Origin: Tenuifilaceae bacterium CYCD
GTDB lineage: Bacteria; Bacteroidota; Bacteroidia; Bacteroidales; Tenuifilaceae
Length of the DNA: 64,000 nt
Assembly (NCBI GenBank): GCA_036322835.1
Contig: AP027304.1
Location: 3,596,001-3,660,000 of the forward strand
Direction: 5' to 3'
A model generated the notes under the pieces. The model was not told where the DNA came from. It searched no databases and worked only from the letters and a program-made list of their open reading frames with translations. A program made the translations under genes and the position numbers. This document shows positions 7,690-17,000 of the stretch, piece after piece. Each line of letters starts with the position of its first letter. Within the stretch, counting starts at the first letter, position 1.

Positions 7690-9225
7690 TTAGTGAACGT
7701 GACCAGCGTGAGGATCCAACGCGCCCGAAGCCTGTGCTAATTTAACCAGAATTGCTCCTTTGGTTACAACCCTGTCGGTTGCTGAAATTCCACCTAGAAT
7801 TTCGGTTCTAAGTCCATCGGTAACACCAACCTTAACCTCGCGTTTCTCGAACAACTCAGGGTTAACCTGAACCAGAACAGAGAATGAGCCCTGCTCCTCA
7901 AGAAGAGCTGAAGTTGGAATAGTTAATGCCTGCTTTGATGTTTCGGCCTTTAGAAATACATCAACAAAACTACCAGAAACAAAACGGCCATTATTCTCAA
8001 CCTGCAATGTAACAGGAATTAAGAAACCATCAGCCTCGGTTGACTTCCCTAAAGAAACAACCTTTCCATTAAAATCTTCGAGCGATAAAGTATTCTTTGG
8101 TGCCAGTTTGATATTCGCCGATTTAACAAAACCAAGTATTGATGCGTACTTTGGCTGTACCTCGGCTTTTAGGTAAACATTTTTGTTTTTGATTACACTG
8201 ATTAAAGGCTGCCCAACCTCAACAAACTGTCCGTTGGAAACATAAACCTGCGATACATAACCATCGATACCGCTCTTAACGGCCATACCCGATGCATTGT
8301 AACTACTGCTGATGCTCTCGAAATGAACCTTTGCATTTTCGTAATCGACCTTAGCCTGCAGCAAATCCTTATCGGAGGTAATTTTATCCTTGGCAAGCTC
8401 CTGCACACGCTCGTAATCGGCCTTTGCCTTTTCAAAGTTATTCTTTGCCTCGTTATACACCACCGAGGAATTCTCGTCGGCAATGCCAGTTGCCCCAATA
8501 GTAAATAATGATGATCCTCTATTTACGCTATTTCCAGCAAGTACTGCCCCTGAATTCATAAGCACAACACCCTTTGCCTTTGCGGTAATTATCAACTCGT
8601 CTGAAACTGCAGGAACAACCTTTGCGGTAGTTTTAATTATCTGGCCAAAAGGTTGAAGGGTTGGATTCTCTGTAGCAAAGTCGATCTTCCACGACTTCTC
8701 CTTGGTAAAAGCTATTGTATTTACAGTTGAACCCTCTTCGTGATGATGATGTTCCTCGGCCTCGTGATCATCTGCAAAAACCTCAACATTGCTAACTATA
8801 ATCTGCGATGTGCCACTACTTGAACTGATGTCAAAAATTAGCTGACCATCGCCTGCTACATCAGGAGTAATATTAAAACTATATATCCCCTTTTTAGTTG
8901 GATTTTCGAGAGTTTGAGAAACTGCCTTTCCGTTAACAACAAGTTTAACTGAGACAGTCCCCTCCTCCAATGGCTTGAAATTGTTAAGATATGTAAAGTG
9001 CGAAAGTATATTGGCGGACTCATTTACAATAAACATATCGGCCTCAGCAAAAAGTTCAAATGCATCGGTATATGCTGTGTACTGAACTTTTTCGGCTTCC
9101 TCCTCGTGCGCATGTGCTTCGCCCTCAGAATGACTGTGACCGTGTTCGTCGGTTTCTGTTTGGGTATGATTACAACCCCATAATGCTAATGCTGATAAAA
9201 TCAATAAGTATTTAAAATAATTCAT
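7690..9225 (-). CDS. RND periplasmic adaptor lipoprotein, CusB/CzcB-like, His-rich
   Basis: 511 residues. A lipoprotein signal peptide ends LALWGC (Cys about 18). It is followed by a His/Glu-rich stretch (HGHSHSEGEAHAHEEE), another His run near residue 160 (HHHHEEG) and a His-rich C-terminus (DPHAGHVH). These are plausible metal-binding sites of the CzcB type. The middle has lipoyl/barrel-sandwich halves flanking a coiled-coil hairpin (about 255-305, NNFEKAKADYERVQELAK), then beta-barrel and membrane-proximal domains. It links the inner-membrane pump to the outer-membrane channel. First gene of the three-gene pump operon; 13 bases separate it from the pump. Confidence 0.9.
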   Translation of the reverse strand: MNYFKYLLILSALALWGCNHTQTETDEHGHSHSEGEAHAHEEEAEKVQYTAYTDAFELFAEADMFIVNESANILSHFTYLNNFKPLEEGTVSVKLVVNGKAVSQTLENPTKKGIYSFNITPDVAGDGQLIFDISSSSGTSQIIVSNVEVFADDHEAEEHHHHEEGSTVNTIAFTKEKSWKIDFATENPTLQPFGQIIKTTAKVVPAVSDELIITAKAKGVVLMNSGAVLAGNSVNRGSSLFTIGATGIADENSSVVYNEAKNNFEKAKADYERVQELAKDKITSDKDLLQAKVDYENAKVHFESISSSYNASGMAVKSGIDGYVSQVYVSNGQFVEVGQPLISVIKNKNVYLKAEVQPKYASILGFVKSANIKLAPKNTLSLEDFNGKVVSLGKSTEADGFLIPVTLQVENNGRFVSGSFVDVFLKAETSKQALTIPTSALLEEQGSFSVLVQVNPELFEKREVKVGVTDGLRTEILGGISATDRVVTKGAILVKLAQASGALDPHAGHVH

Positions 9226-9315
9226 TGCAATAAGTATTTAATGTATTGAAAATGTTAATAATGCCATTGCAACGCATAGAGTGTTGCAACAACAAGTATC
9301 AATAAAAATGACACA

Positions 9316-9750
9316 TTAAATACTAGGAGGCGCCCTAAGGGAAAGACTTGAACTTAAATAGTAGCTATAAAGCGGAAAATCATCGAAAAACTGATACTTA
9401 AATTTTATCTCGGAGACAACCTGAAGTTCTACACTAGTGGTTAAAAGTGGAATAAACCAGTTCAAAAACCTTGTGTTAATTTCGTGAACCACACAGCGTG
9501 TGTTTTTCCCAATTTCATCGGAAGGAACTAGGTAATCCTGCTTAACCACACAGCAACCAGAATCATCGCTTTCTGAACCGTGATGGGCATCACAGTCGTT
9601 GCTATGGTTGTTGGAATTACAGGAACTGGGTGAATGTGATTCGGTAAAACAAACAATTCCGTGATGATGATGGTGAGGTATAATAGAGTGTACCAATAAC
9701 ATTATATTGGCAAGCAGAATAAAACTAAAAACTGTATGGCTATCCTTCAT
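9316..9750 (-). CDS. Small secreted His/Cys-rich protein upstream of the RND operon
   Basis: 144 residues with an N-terminal hydrophobic segment (FSFILLANIMLLVHSII) then PHHHHHG, a His/Ser/Asp-rich region with CNSN..NDCDAHHG and a GCCVV pair, and a second hydrophobic stretch near residues 95-105. The His/Cys content and its place just upstream of the metal pump genes suggest periplasmic or membrane-bound metal binding or sensing. I do not recognise a defined domain; small proteins of this kind in front of CusCBA-like operons are known in Bacteroidota. It is probably co-transcribed with the pump genes. Confidence 0.75.
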   Translation of the reverse strand: MKDSHTVFSFILLANIMLLVHSIIPHHHHHGIVCFTESHSPSSCNSNNHSNDCDAHHGSESDDSGCCVVKQDYLVPSDEIGKNTRCVVHEINTRFLNWFIPLLTTSVELQVVSEIKFKYQFFDDFPLYSYYLSSSLSLRAPPSI

Positions 9751-9767
9751 TAAAACGATTTGACCTA

Positions 9768-9775
9768 CAAAAATA
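9768..9775 (-). promoter_or_regulatory. -7 promoter element for the metal-efflux operon
   Basis: On the minus strand this reads TATTTTTG (TAnnTTTG), about 18 bases upstream of the His-rich small protein gene. A clear -33 box is not visible, which suits a regulated promoter. The inverted repeat CTTAAA-TG-TTTAAG at 9817-9830 lies further upstream and could be an operator; that is speculation. Confidence 0.5.
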
Positions 9776-9900
9776 AAAACAAAATTAAAGGATTAAATCT
9801 TTCAATATAAAATTGACTTAAATGTTTAAGTATGGTTTAATTCACCATCCTAAACATTTGGCATTGAACATCGGTTTAGGCTAGATTTAGTTCAGATTTT

Positions 9901-9930
9901 TTGGAAAGTTAACCATACCAACTATTTTTG
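9901..9930 (+). promoter_or_regulatory. Promoter of the LytS/LytTR pair
   Basis: TTGG at 9901-9904 and TATTTTTG at 9923-9930, 18 bases apart, match the Bacteroidota promoter pattern. The kinase start follows at 9951. It faces away from the metal-efflux promoter. Confidence 0.55.
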
Positions 9931-9950
9931 TAGAAAGCAATTACCAAACA

Positions 9951-10706
9951 ATGATATTATCTTCGGTTCAATTCTTCTATGTATCAATATTACTAGGCAT
10001 ACTACTTATTTTGTGTATTACAGTTCTAGTAATTCTAGTATTCAAATACAAATCGCTGGAACGCCGCAACCTTCAAATTGAGCAACAGCTGCTGCTATCG
10101 CAAATGAATCCCCACTTTGTATTCAACTCGCTAACTGCCATACAAAGCTACATATTCCGGAACGAAGCCCATCAGGCCAGCAAGTATTTGGCCAGCTTTG
10201 CTAAGCTTATTCGACTGATTCTCGAGAATTCGCGTATTGAGTTCAACTCACTTGAGCGCGAAGTTACAACCCTGAAGCATTACCTCGAATTACAGGCTCT
10301 ACGGTTCGAAGATCGATTTGAGTACAGAATAGAGGTTGATGACCAAATAGATATCGACAATGTTCAAATACCGCCGATGCTGGCGCAACCATTCATAGAG
10401 AATGCGATTGAACACGGATTTCTGCACATCTCAGAAAAAGGAATGCTTACAATCCGCTTCTGCGCCGAAGGGAAAAAATATTTGGTTATTGAAGTGGAAG
10501 ATAACGGTATTGGTATTGAAAAATCGCGCGAAATTCAAATCAAATCTGGGAAAAGCCATCGATCATTAGCAACCGAAATCACCACCGAAAGAATTCAGAA
10601 AATCAGGTACTCCAAAGGAATAAATATCCAAATGAGTATTCTTGACATAGGAACAATTGATATTACGCGCCACGGAACACTTGTTAAACTAAAAATTCCT
10701 GTATAG
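9951..10706 (+). CDS. LytS-type histidine kinase
   Basis: 251 residues. One N-terminal membrane segment (about 8-31) is followed directly by a His_kinase (PF06580-type) domain with the phospho-acceptor His in NPHFVFNSL (His55). The ATPase domain has an N-box-like PFIENAIEHG and a G1-box DNGIGIE. There is almost no extracytoplasmic part, so it must sense through the membrane segment or a partner. It is followed after two bases by its LytTR regulator and is divergent from the metal-efflux operon, which it may control. Confidence 0.9.
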   Translation: MILSSVQFFYVSILLGILLILCITVLVILVFKYKSLERRNLQIEQQLLLSQMNPHFVFNSLTAIQSYIFRNEAHQASKYLASFAKLIRLILENSRIEFNSLEREVTTLKHYLELQALRFEDRFEYRIEVDDQIDIDNVQIPPMLAQPFIENAIEHGFLHISEKGMLTIRFCAEGKKYLVIEVEDNGIGIEKSREIQIKSGKSHRSLATEITTERIQKIRYSKGINIQMSILDIGTIDITRHGTLVKLKIPV

Positions 10707-10708
10707 CC

Positions 10709-11473
10709 ATGCTCACCACTGTAATTATTGACGATGAAAGCAAAGTCCGCGAAACATTAAGGCAAATGCTCAATATTTACTGCCCCAATATCAAAATTGT
10801 TGGTGAAGCCCATGGCGTAGAGTCAGGGTATAGTTGCATTAACAAACTAAAACCGGAGGTAGTTTTTTTGGATATGCAGATGAACGATGGGAATGGATTT
10901 GACCTTCTGAAACGCCTTTCGCCCATCGACTTTCAGCTAATCATAGTAACGGCATACCAGGAATACGCCATAAAGGCTTTTAAGTACAGCGCGCTCGATT
11001 ATCTACTAAAACCAATTGACCCCACCGATTTGATTTCAGCCGTTGAAAAAATCTCCCAATCGTACAATAAAACTGAAACAAAAAATAAATTCGAAGCACT
11101 ATTGTCCAACTCACAAAGTCCCGAGTCGAATTGTAGGAAACTAGTGCTAAAAACCATTAATGGGATTCATATTGTTAACACTGCGGATATTATTAGATGC
11201 GAATCGCACAACAATACCACCGAATTTATCCTAAATGAGAGCGCTCCTATCCGTGTATCAAAAACATTGAAAGAATATGAAGATCTTCTATCCGAGTGCG
11301 GGTTTGTTCGCTGTCACCAATCGCACCTTGTCAACCTACACTTCATTACAAAAGTGATGAGATTTCCAACGCCATCAGTTAAAATGACTGACAATAGCAT
11401 AATTCCAGTAGCCATTCGCAAAAAAGAACTTTTAAAACTGATAGATTCTTCCGATTCAAAAACAAATATTTAG
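10709..11473 (+). CDS. LytTR-type DNA-binding response regulator
   Basis: 254 residues. The REC domain (about 1-120) has acidic residues IIDDE, phospho-acceptor Asp55 in VFLDMQM and the conserved Lys in LLKPID. A LytTR DNA-binding domain follows (about 145-248; CESHNNTTEF, RVSKTLKEYEDLL, RCHQSHLVN). It forms a two-gene operon with the LytS-type kinase. Likely targets are the neighbouring metal-efflux promoter or its own, but no clear LytTR-type direct repeat was confirmed. Confidence 0.92.
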   Translation: MLTTVIIDDESKVRETLRQMLNIYCPNIKIVGEAHGVESGYSCINKLKPEVVFLDMQMNDGNGFDLLKRLSPIDFQLIIVTAYQEYAIKAFKYSALDYLLKPIDPTDLISAVEKISQSYNKTETKNKFEALLSNSQSPESNCRKLVLKTINGIHIVNTADIIRCESHNNTTEFILNESAPIRVSKTLKEYEDLLSECGFVRCHQSHLVNLHFITKVMRFPTPSVKMTDNSIIPVAIRKKELLKLIDSSDSKTNI

Positions 11474-11493
11474 AACCGGAATATCTAAACATA

Positions 11494-11532
11494 TTAACAT
11501 TACCTTAACAATAGATTAAGATAATATTAATG
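11494..11532 (+). promoter_or_regulatory. Pho-box-like operator of the PiT gene: four hexamers at 11-bp steps
   Basis: TTAACA (11494), TTAACA (11505), TTAAGA (11516) and TTAATG (11527) follow one another at exactly 11-bp steps. The -7 box TATCTTTG is at 11565-11572 and no TTTG -33 box is present, as expected of an activator-dependent promoter. The layout matches PhoB/PhoP binding sites known elsewhere (B. subtilis PhoP: TTAACA repeats with about 5-bp spacers) and recurs in front of four other genes in this window. Confidence 0.8.
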
Positions 11533-11596
11533 CAAACAATATAAATTAGAGGCACTTACGGAACTATCTTTGCAAAAAATAAAATAATTCTGTAGA

Positions 11597-13834
11597 ATGG
11601 AAACCTACTATTTAGTGATTGTTCTAATTATAATGCTTTTGGCGATCTCTGATCTCGTTGTTGGAGTTGCCAATGATGCTGTAAACTTTCTTAATTCATC
11701 AATTGGATCAAAAGTTGCCCCTCGACACTGGATCCTGCTCGTGGCCTCACTGGGCGTAATTGTAGGTTCATTGTTTTCGAGCGGAATGATGGAGGTGGCC
11801 CGTAAAGGAGTATTCTATCCCCAGAACTTCTATATGAGTGAAATTATGGTGATATTCCTTGCCGTTATGATCACCGATGTTATTGTTCTCGATTTCTTCA
11901 ATACATTTGGATTACCAACATCAACAACAGTTTCCTTAGTTTTCGAACTTCTAGGCTCAGCAGTGGCCGTTTCCATATTCAAAATGATGGGTAACGAGGA
12001 GTCGTTAACCAACCTTGGAAACTATATAAATAGTGCCAAAGCTCTAGGTATAATTTCTGCAATTCTAATCTCTGTTGTAGTTGCGTTTGTTACAGGAACT
12101 GTAATCCAATATTTTGCCCGATTTCTCTTCACATTCAACTATAAAAAGAGTATCAACTGGGTTGGAAGCATCTGGGGAGGAATTGCCCTTACCGCTATAA
12201 CATACTTCATTGTAATGAAAGGAGTTCAGGGATCATCATTTATTAATCAATCCGCCCTAGCCTATATAAATGCCCATACCCTTTCCATCTTATTCTACAG
12301 CTTCTTGATTTGGGCTGCCATTTTTCAAATCTTAATATCGGTTTTCAATTTAAATATTCTACGCTTTGTAGTTTTAATGGGAACCTTTGCGCTTGCATTA
12401 TCATTTGCAGGGAACGACCTAGTTAACTTTATCGGCGTTTCGATGGCCGGTCTAAAATCGTTTCAGATTCTACAGGCAAACCCTGGGGTTTCGCCAGATC
12501 AACTACTAATGACCGACCTTGCAGGTGAAGTAAACACCAATTTCATTTACTTACTCATTGCTGGCTTAATAATGGTTATAACTTTATGGACATCGCGCAA
12601 GGCAAAAACAGTAACAGAAACCGAAGTTGGATTAGCGCGCCAAGACATAGGGATGGAGCGCTTTGGTAGCACTCAGTTTTCCAGAACGCTAGTACGCGTG
12701 GTTCGCAATTTCAGTAACAATACCAGCCAATTTGTTCCTCGATCGGTTAAAAATTTTATCGAAAAAAGATTCGATACAAACACATCGCCCAAATACAAAA
12801 ATCCCAATGATGCTCCTGCATTTGACTTAGTTCGCGCATCGGTAAACTTAGTCGTGTCAAGTATTCTAATCAGTTCTGCAACCTCGCTAAAACTTCCGTT
12901 ATCCACAACCTACGTTACGTTTATGGTAGCTATGGGAACATCGCTGAGCGATAAGGCATGGGGGCGCGAAAGTGCTGTTTACAGAATTACCGGCGTGCTA
13001 ACAGTGATCTCGGGCTGGTTCTTCACGGCATTTGTTACGTTCACTTTAGCATTCATAATGGCCGCAGTTCTTTTCTACGGAAAAACCCCTGCATTAATTA
13101 TAATACTAGCAATTGCAGTTGGCCTACTCATTAAGTCGAATCTAATACATAAGAAAAAAACAAATGCCGAGAAAATAGATCAAGAATCCTATGCAACCGA
13201 CGATAGTGTTGTAAAAAAATGTACTAAAGAGGTTAACAAATCACTTAAGGATGTTCTTCAAATCTTCACTAAAACAGTAGAAGGACTAACCAAAGAGGAT
13301 CGAAAAATTCTAAAGCATGTAAGCAAAGAAGTGGACGATTTAAACGTGGAAGCAAAAAAACTTAAGTACAACGTTTACTCAGTACTGAAACAACTGGAAG
13401 CCGATTCAATTGAAACAGGGCATTACTACATTCAGGTTATAGATTACTTAAGGGAAACGGCACACGCTCTAACATTTGTAACCACACCCAGTTTGCAGCA
13501 TATCGAGAATCAACATAAAGGGTTAACAGCCGCGCAAGCAGCAGAACTTAAGGAAATAAGCGAGAACATATCGGAATTTTTCGATGAAATTATGAAAATC
13601 ATTAAAGAAAACGATTACTCCGAAGTTCAGAGTGCAATTAAAAAGCAGCAAGAGATACTCGAAATTGTTAATTTTGCAAGAAAAAAACAGGTTAAGCGTA
13701 TTAAGCAAAACGAAACGGGTACTCGCAATAGTGTTTTGTACCTAGGGCTGCTGAACGAAATAAAGAATATTATGCTACATACTGTAAACCTACTTAAAGC
13801 ACAAAGAGATTTTATTTTAAACAATATTGACTAA
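11597..13834 (+). CDS. PiT-family inorganic phosphate transporter with C-terminal PhoU-like domain
   Basis: 745 residues. The two inverted PHO4 signatures are present: GVANDAVNFLNSSIG near residue 23 and FAGNDLVNFIGVSMAG near residue 275. There are about a dozen membrane segments up to residue 515. The last 220 residues are soluble and helical (VVKKCTKEVNKSLKDVLQ, ETGHYYIQVIDYLRE) and resemble the PhoU/DUF47 regulators that are usually separate proteins next to PiT. It takes up phosphate with Na+ or H+. The promoter carries an 11-bp-spaced Pho-box-like array, and a hairpin terminator follows. Confidence 0.92.
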   Translation: METYYLVIVLIIMLLAISDLVVGVANDAVNFLNSSIGSKVAPRHWILLVASLGVIVGSLFSSGMMEVARKGVFYPQNFYMSEIMVIFLAVMITDVIVLDFFNTFGLPTSTTVSLVFELLGSAVAVSIFKMMGNEESLTNLGNYINSAKALGIISAILISVVVAFVTGTVIQYFARFLFTFNYKKSINWVGSIWGGIALTAITYFIVMKGVQGSSFINQSALAYINAHTLSILFYSFLIWAAIFQILISVFNLNILRFVVLMGTFALALSFAGNDLVNFIGVSMAGLKSFQILQANPGVSPDQLLMTDLAGEVNTNFIYLLIAGLIMVITLWTSRKAKTVTETEVGLARQDIGMERFGSTQFSRTLVRVVRNFSNNTSQFVPRSVKNFIEKRFDTNTSPKYKNPNDAPAFDLVRASVNLVVSSILISSATSLKLPLSTTYVTFMVAMGTSLSDKAWGRESAVYRITGVLTVISGWFFTAFVTFTLAFIMAAVLFYGKTPALIIILAIAVGLLIKSNLIHKKKTNAEKIDQESYATDDSVVKKCTKEVNKSLKDVLQIFTKTVEGLTKEDRKILKHVSKEVDDLNVEAKKLKYNVYSVLKQLEADSIETGHYYIQVIDYLRETAHALTFVTTPSLQHIENQHKGLTAAQAAELKEISENISEFFDEIMKIIKENDYSEVQSAIKKQQEILEIVNFARKKQVKRIKQNETGTRNSVLYLGLLNEIKNIMLHTVNLLKAQRDFILNNID

Positions 13835-13854
13835 TAAATATTTTTCTGCAATAA

Positions 13855-13884
13855 AAAAGGGAGCTAACGCTCCCTTTTCTTTTA
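13855..13884 (+). terminator. Rho-independent terminator after the PiT gene
   Basis: GGGAGC-TAAC-GCTCCC with an A-rich left flank and TTTTCTTTT on the right. Confidence 0.85.
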
Positions 13885-14026
13885 TTAGTTGTTTTCACAC
13901 AAACACATCTTACTATAAAAGAGTACAATACTAAATTTTTTATTTAGAATTTTTCCGAAAAGTTTATTTTTAGTAACTTTTAGGTGCGAACTAAAGAATA
14001 TCCTTTATAAAAAACATCAATAAAAA

Positions 14027-17000
14027 ATGAACGAAATTTTATTTTCCAACATATTTAGCCTTAGTCCTCAAATGATTGCGATTACCAACCAGAAGGATGG
14101 CACGGTAATAATGGCAAATCCTGTTTTTTCGGAAGTTCTGGGTTTTAGCGAGGAGGAGTATATCAATAAATCAACTATTGAACTCAAAATATGGCAAAAC
14201 CCAGAGGAACGCAGCAGAATTATATCCGAAATATCAACAAAAGGTATAGTTCGCAATAAAGAGGTTACATTTCGTACCAAATACGGAAAAATTCTAACCT
14301 GCCACTTTTCGGCTACTCCAATGGTATATAACTCGCAGGATTGTTTAATAGTAATAGTAAGCGATATTACTGAGCAAAAAATGGCGGAACAAGCCTTTCT
14401 CAACAGCGAATTTCGCTTCAAAAAAATTGTCGAAAATCTTCCCATAGCCTTGAGCATAGTCAATCCAGCCGGAAATATTCAATACATAAATTCCACCTTT
14501 TATAAATACTTTGGTTACACGTTAAATGATATTCCGAATTTTAAAAGGTGGACAAAACTGGCCTACCCTGATGAAGAGTATCGACAACATTGCATTAGTA
14601 CTTGGCAAAAAGACATTGCCGAGATCAAAGAAGGGAAAATCACTTTTAGCGCTCCCAGAATATACCGAATTAACACTAAATCGAATCAAACCCTTGATGT
14701 CGAAATCATATTTACCTTCATTGACAATGATATTTACTCAATTTTCACCGATATAACTGAGAAATTCAAAGCCGAAAAGGCACTGAAAGCTTCAGAACAA
14801 AAGTTCGTCAATATATTCACCCTATCCCCCTTTATGGTAGGTATTACAAGAGTCTATGACGGAATGATTATTGATTGCAACCCAGAGCTTACCAACATAA
14901 TAGGATATAGTAGAAACGAATGCATAGGCAAAACCACCAAAGAACTTGGCTGGTGGATAAACTACAACGATAGAACCAGTATAATCAAACTTCTGGAAGA
15001 AAATACTATAATAAAAAATTTCGAAGTTCACCTACGAACAAAAGCGGGGAAATCTCTTACCTGTTTATTCTCTTGCAATAAGATAAATATAAGCCAAGAA
15101 GAGTGTCTGATTTTTGTTATTCACGACATAAGCGACAGAAAACTTGCTGAAGAAAAATTGCAAAGGAGCGAAGAGCGCTTAAAAAAAGCCCAAGTAATTG
15201 GACAAATTGGCTATACGGAACAATTAATAGATAGTCAGGAAATCTGGGCATCGGCTGAGGGAATGAGAATATTTGGATACCCTCCTATTGATGGATACGT
15301 CGAGTTCGAAAAGGTTAAATCTTGCATCATAAATTATGATCTTTTCCAAAAATCATATTACGAACTAGTTCAAAACGGTAAAAAATTTGATGTCGAATAT
15401 GCCATTAATCCTGCCGATGGCTCTCCGCAACGATATATCCACGAGATAGTAGACGTTGAGATGGATTCAAAAGGGAAACCCTACGAACTCCTCGGGATTT
15501 TTCAGGATATTACTAAACGAAAGAAAGTGGAAGAAGCCCTGCAGAAAAGAGTTTTTGCCCTCACAAAACCCATAGATGAACCAGAGGGTATTAACTTCAC
15601 TGATTTATTCGACATTGAAGAACTACAGCACCTTCAAGATGCATTCTCCAACGCGACAGGGGTTGCGTCTATTATTACTCACCCCAATGGTACTCCCATC
15701 ACTAAGGCTAGTAACTTCTGTAGGCTTTGCAACATGATCAGAGACACCGATAAAGGACGAGAGAACTGCTACAAATCCGATGCTATAATTGGAAAACAAA
15801 ATATCCACGGCCCAATTGTGCAACCCTGCTTAAGCGGAGGATTATGGGATGCTGGTGCCGGAATTACTGTAGGAGGCAAACACATTGCCAACTGGCTTAT
15901 TGGACAAGTAAGAAATGAATCACAGGATGAGAACAGAATTATAAACTATGCCGATGAAGTTGGACTAAGTCGCGAAGAATTCAAAATGGCGCTACAGGAA
16001 GTTCCTGCTATGTCTAAAGTTCAATTCGAAAAGGTATCGCATGCATTATTTATCTTGGCCAACCAACTATCCATTAAAGCCTATCAGAATGTACAGCAAG
16101 CCAGATTCATTGCGGAACAACAAAAGGCCGAGGAGGCGCTTCGCAAAAGCGAAAGTAATTACCGCGATGTATTCAACGCCACTAGCGATGCCATGTTTGT
16201 ACACGAAATGCCCAGCGGAAAAGTTATTGATATTAACAATGCCATGCTACAAATGTATGGTTACGACACCAAAGAAGAGGTACTATCATCCGAAACGGAA
16301 TCTTTTATAGTAAACAAACCGCCATATACTCTCGATAAAGCAATGGAAATGCTTCGAATGGCCAACGAAGCAGAGTCTCAGACCTTCGAATGGATGATTC
16401 AACACAATAAAACCAAAGAACTCAGATGGGCGGAAGTCTCGCTAACCCGCAGCGATATAGGTGGAGCCAATAGGATTCTTGCCTCGGTCAGGGATATCAC
16501 CGAAAGGCGGAACGCCGAAGAATTGCTGAAAAAAAGCGAAGCGATACTAAAAGCAACCATGGAATCGATGATAGATGGTGTGCTCGTAGTATCTTCCGAA
16601 GGAAAAATAACCAATTGGAACACAAGATTCTGCGAGATATTTGGCATTCAAAACGATTTAATTGCTACGCAAAACGATGAACTATTACTCAATTTTGCAA
16701 AGAAACAATTAGTTGACCCCGAAAGCTTCCATAGGCAGGTTCAGGCGATTTACAGAACAAATCTTCCTACAGAAGATACTCTCTATCTTACCAATGGGCA
16801 AATTATTGAACGAGTTTCATTCCCGCTATCCGGAGATAGCCCCATAAGTGGCCGTGTTTGGCTATTCCGCGATATAACTGAACGCAAAAAAGCAGAAGAA
16901 GCCTTACAGCAAAATCAGACTCTGCTAAAAGAATCACAACGCGTTGCTCGTATTGGAAACTGGGAGTACTACTTCAAGGATAATAAACTGGTATGGAGCG

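Noticed and set aside
9817-9830. CTTAAA-TG-TTTAAG and nearby TTTAAG/TTTAAT as Pho-box repeats
   Set aside because: Only two motifs at 11-bp spacing and no register with a -7 box; the palindrome may be an operator of another kind.
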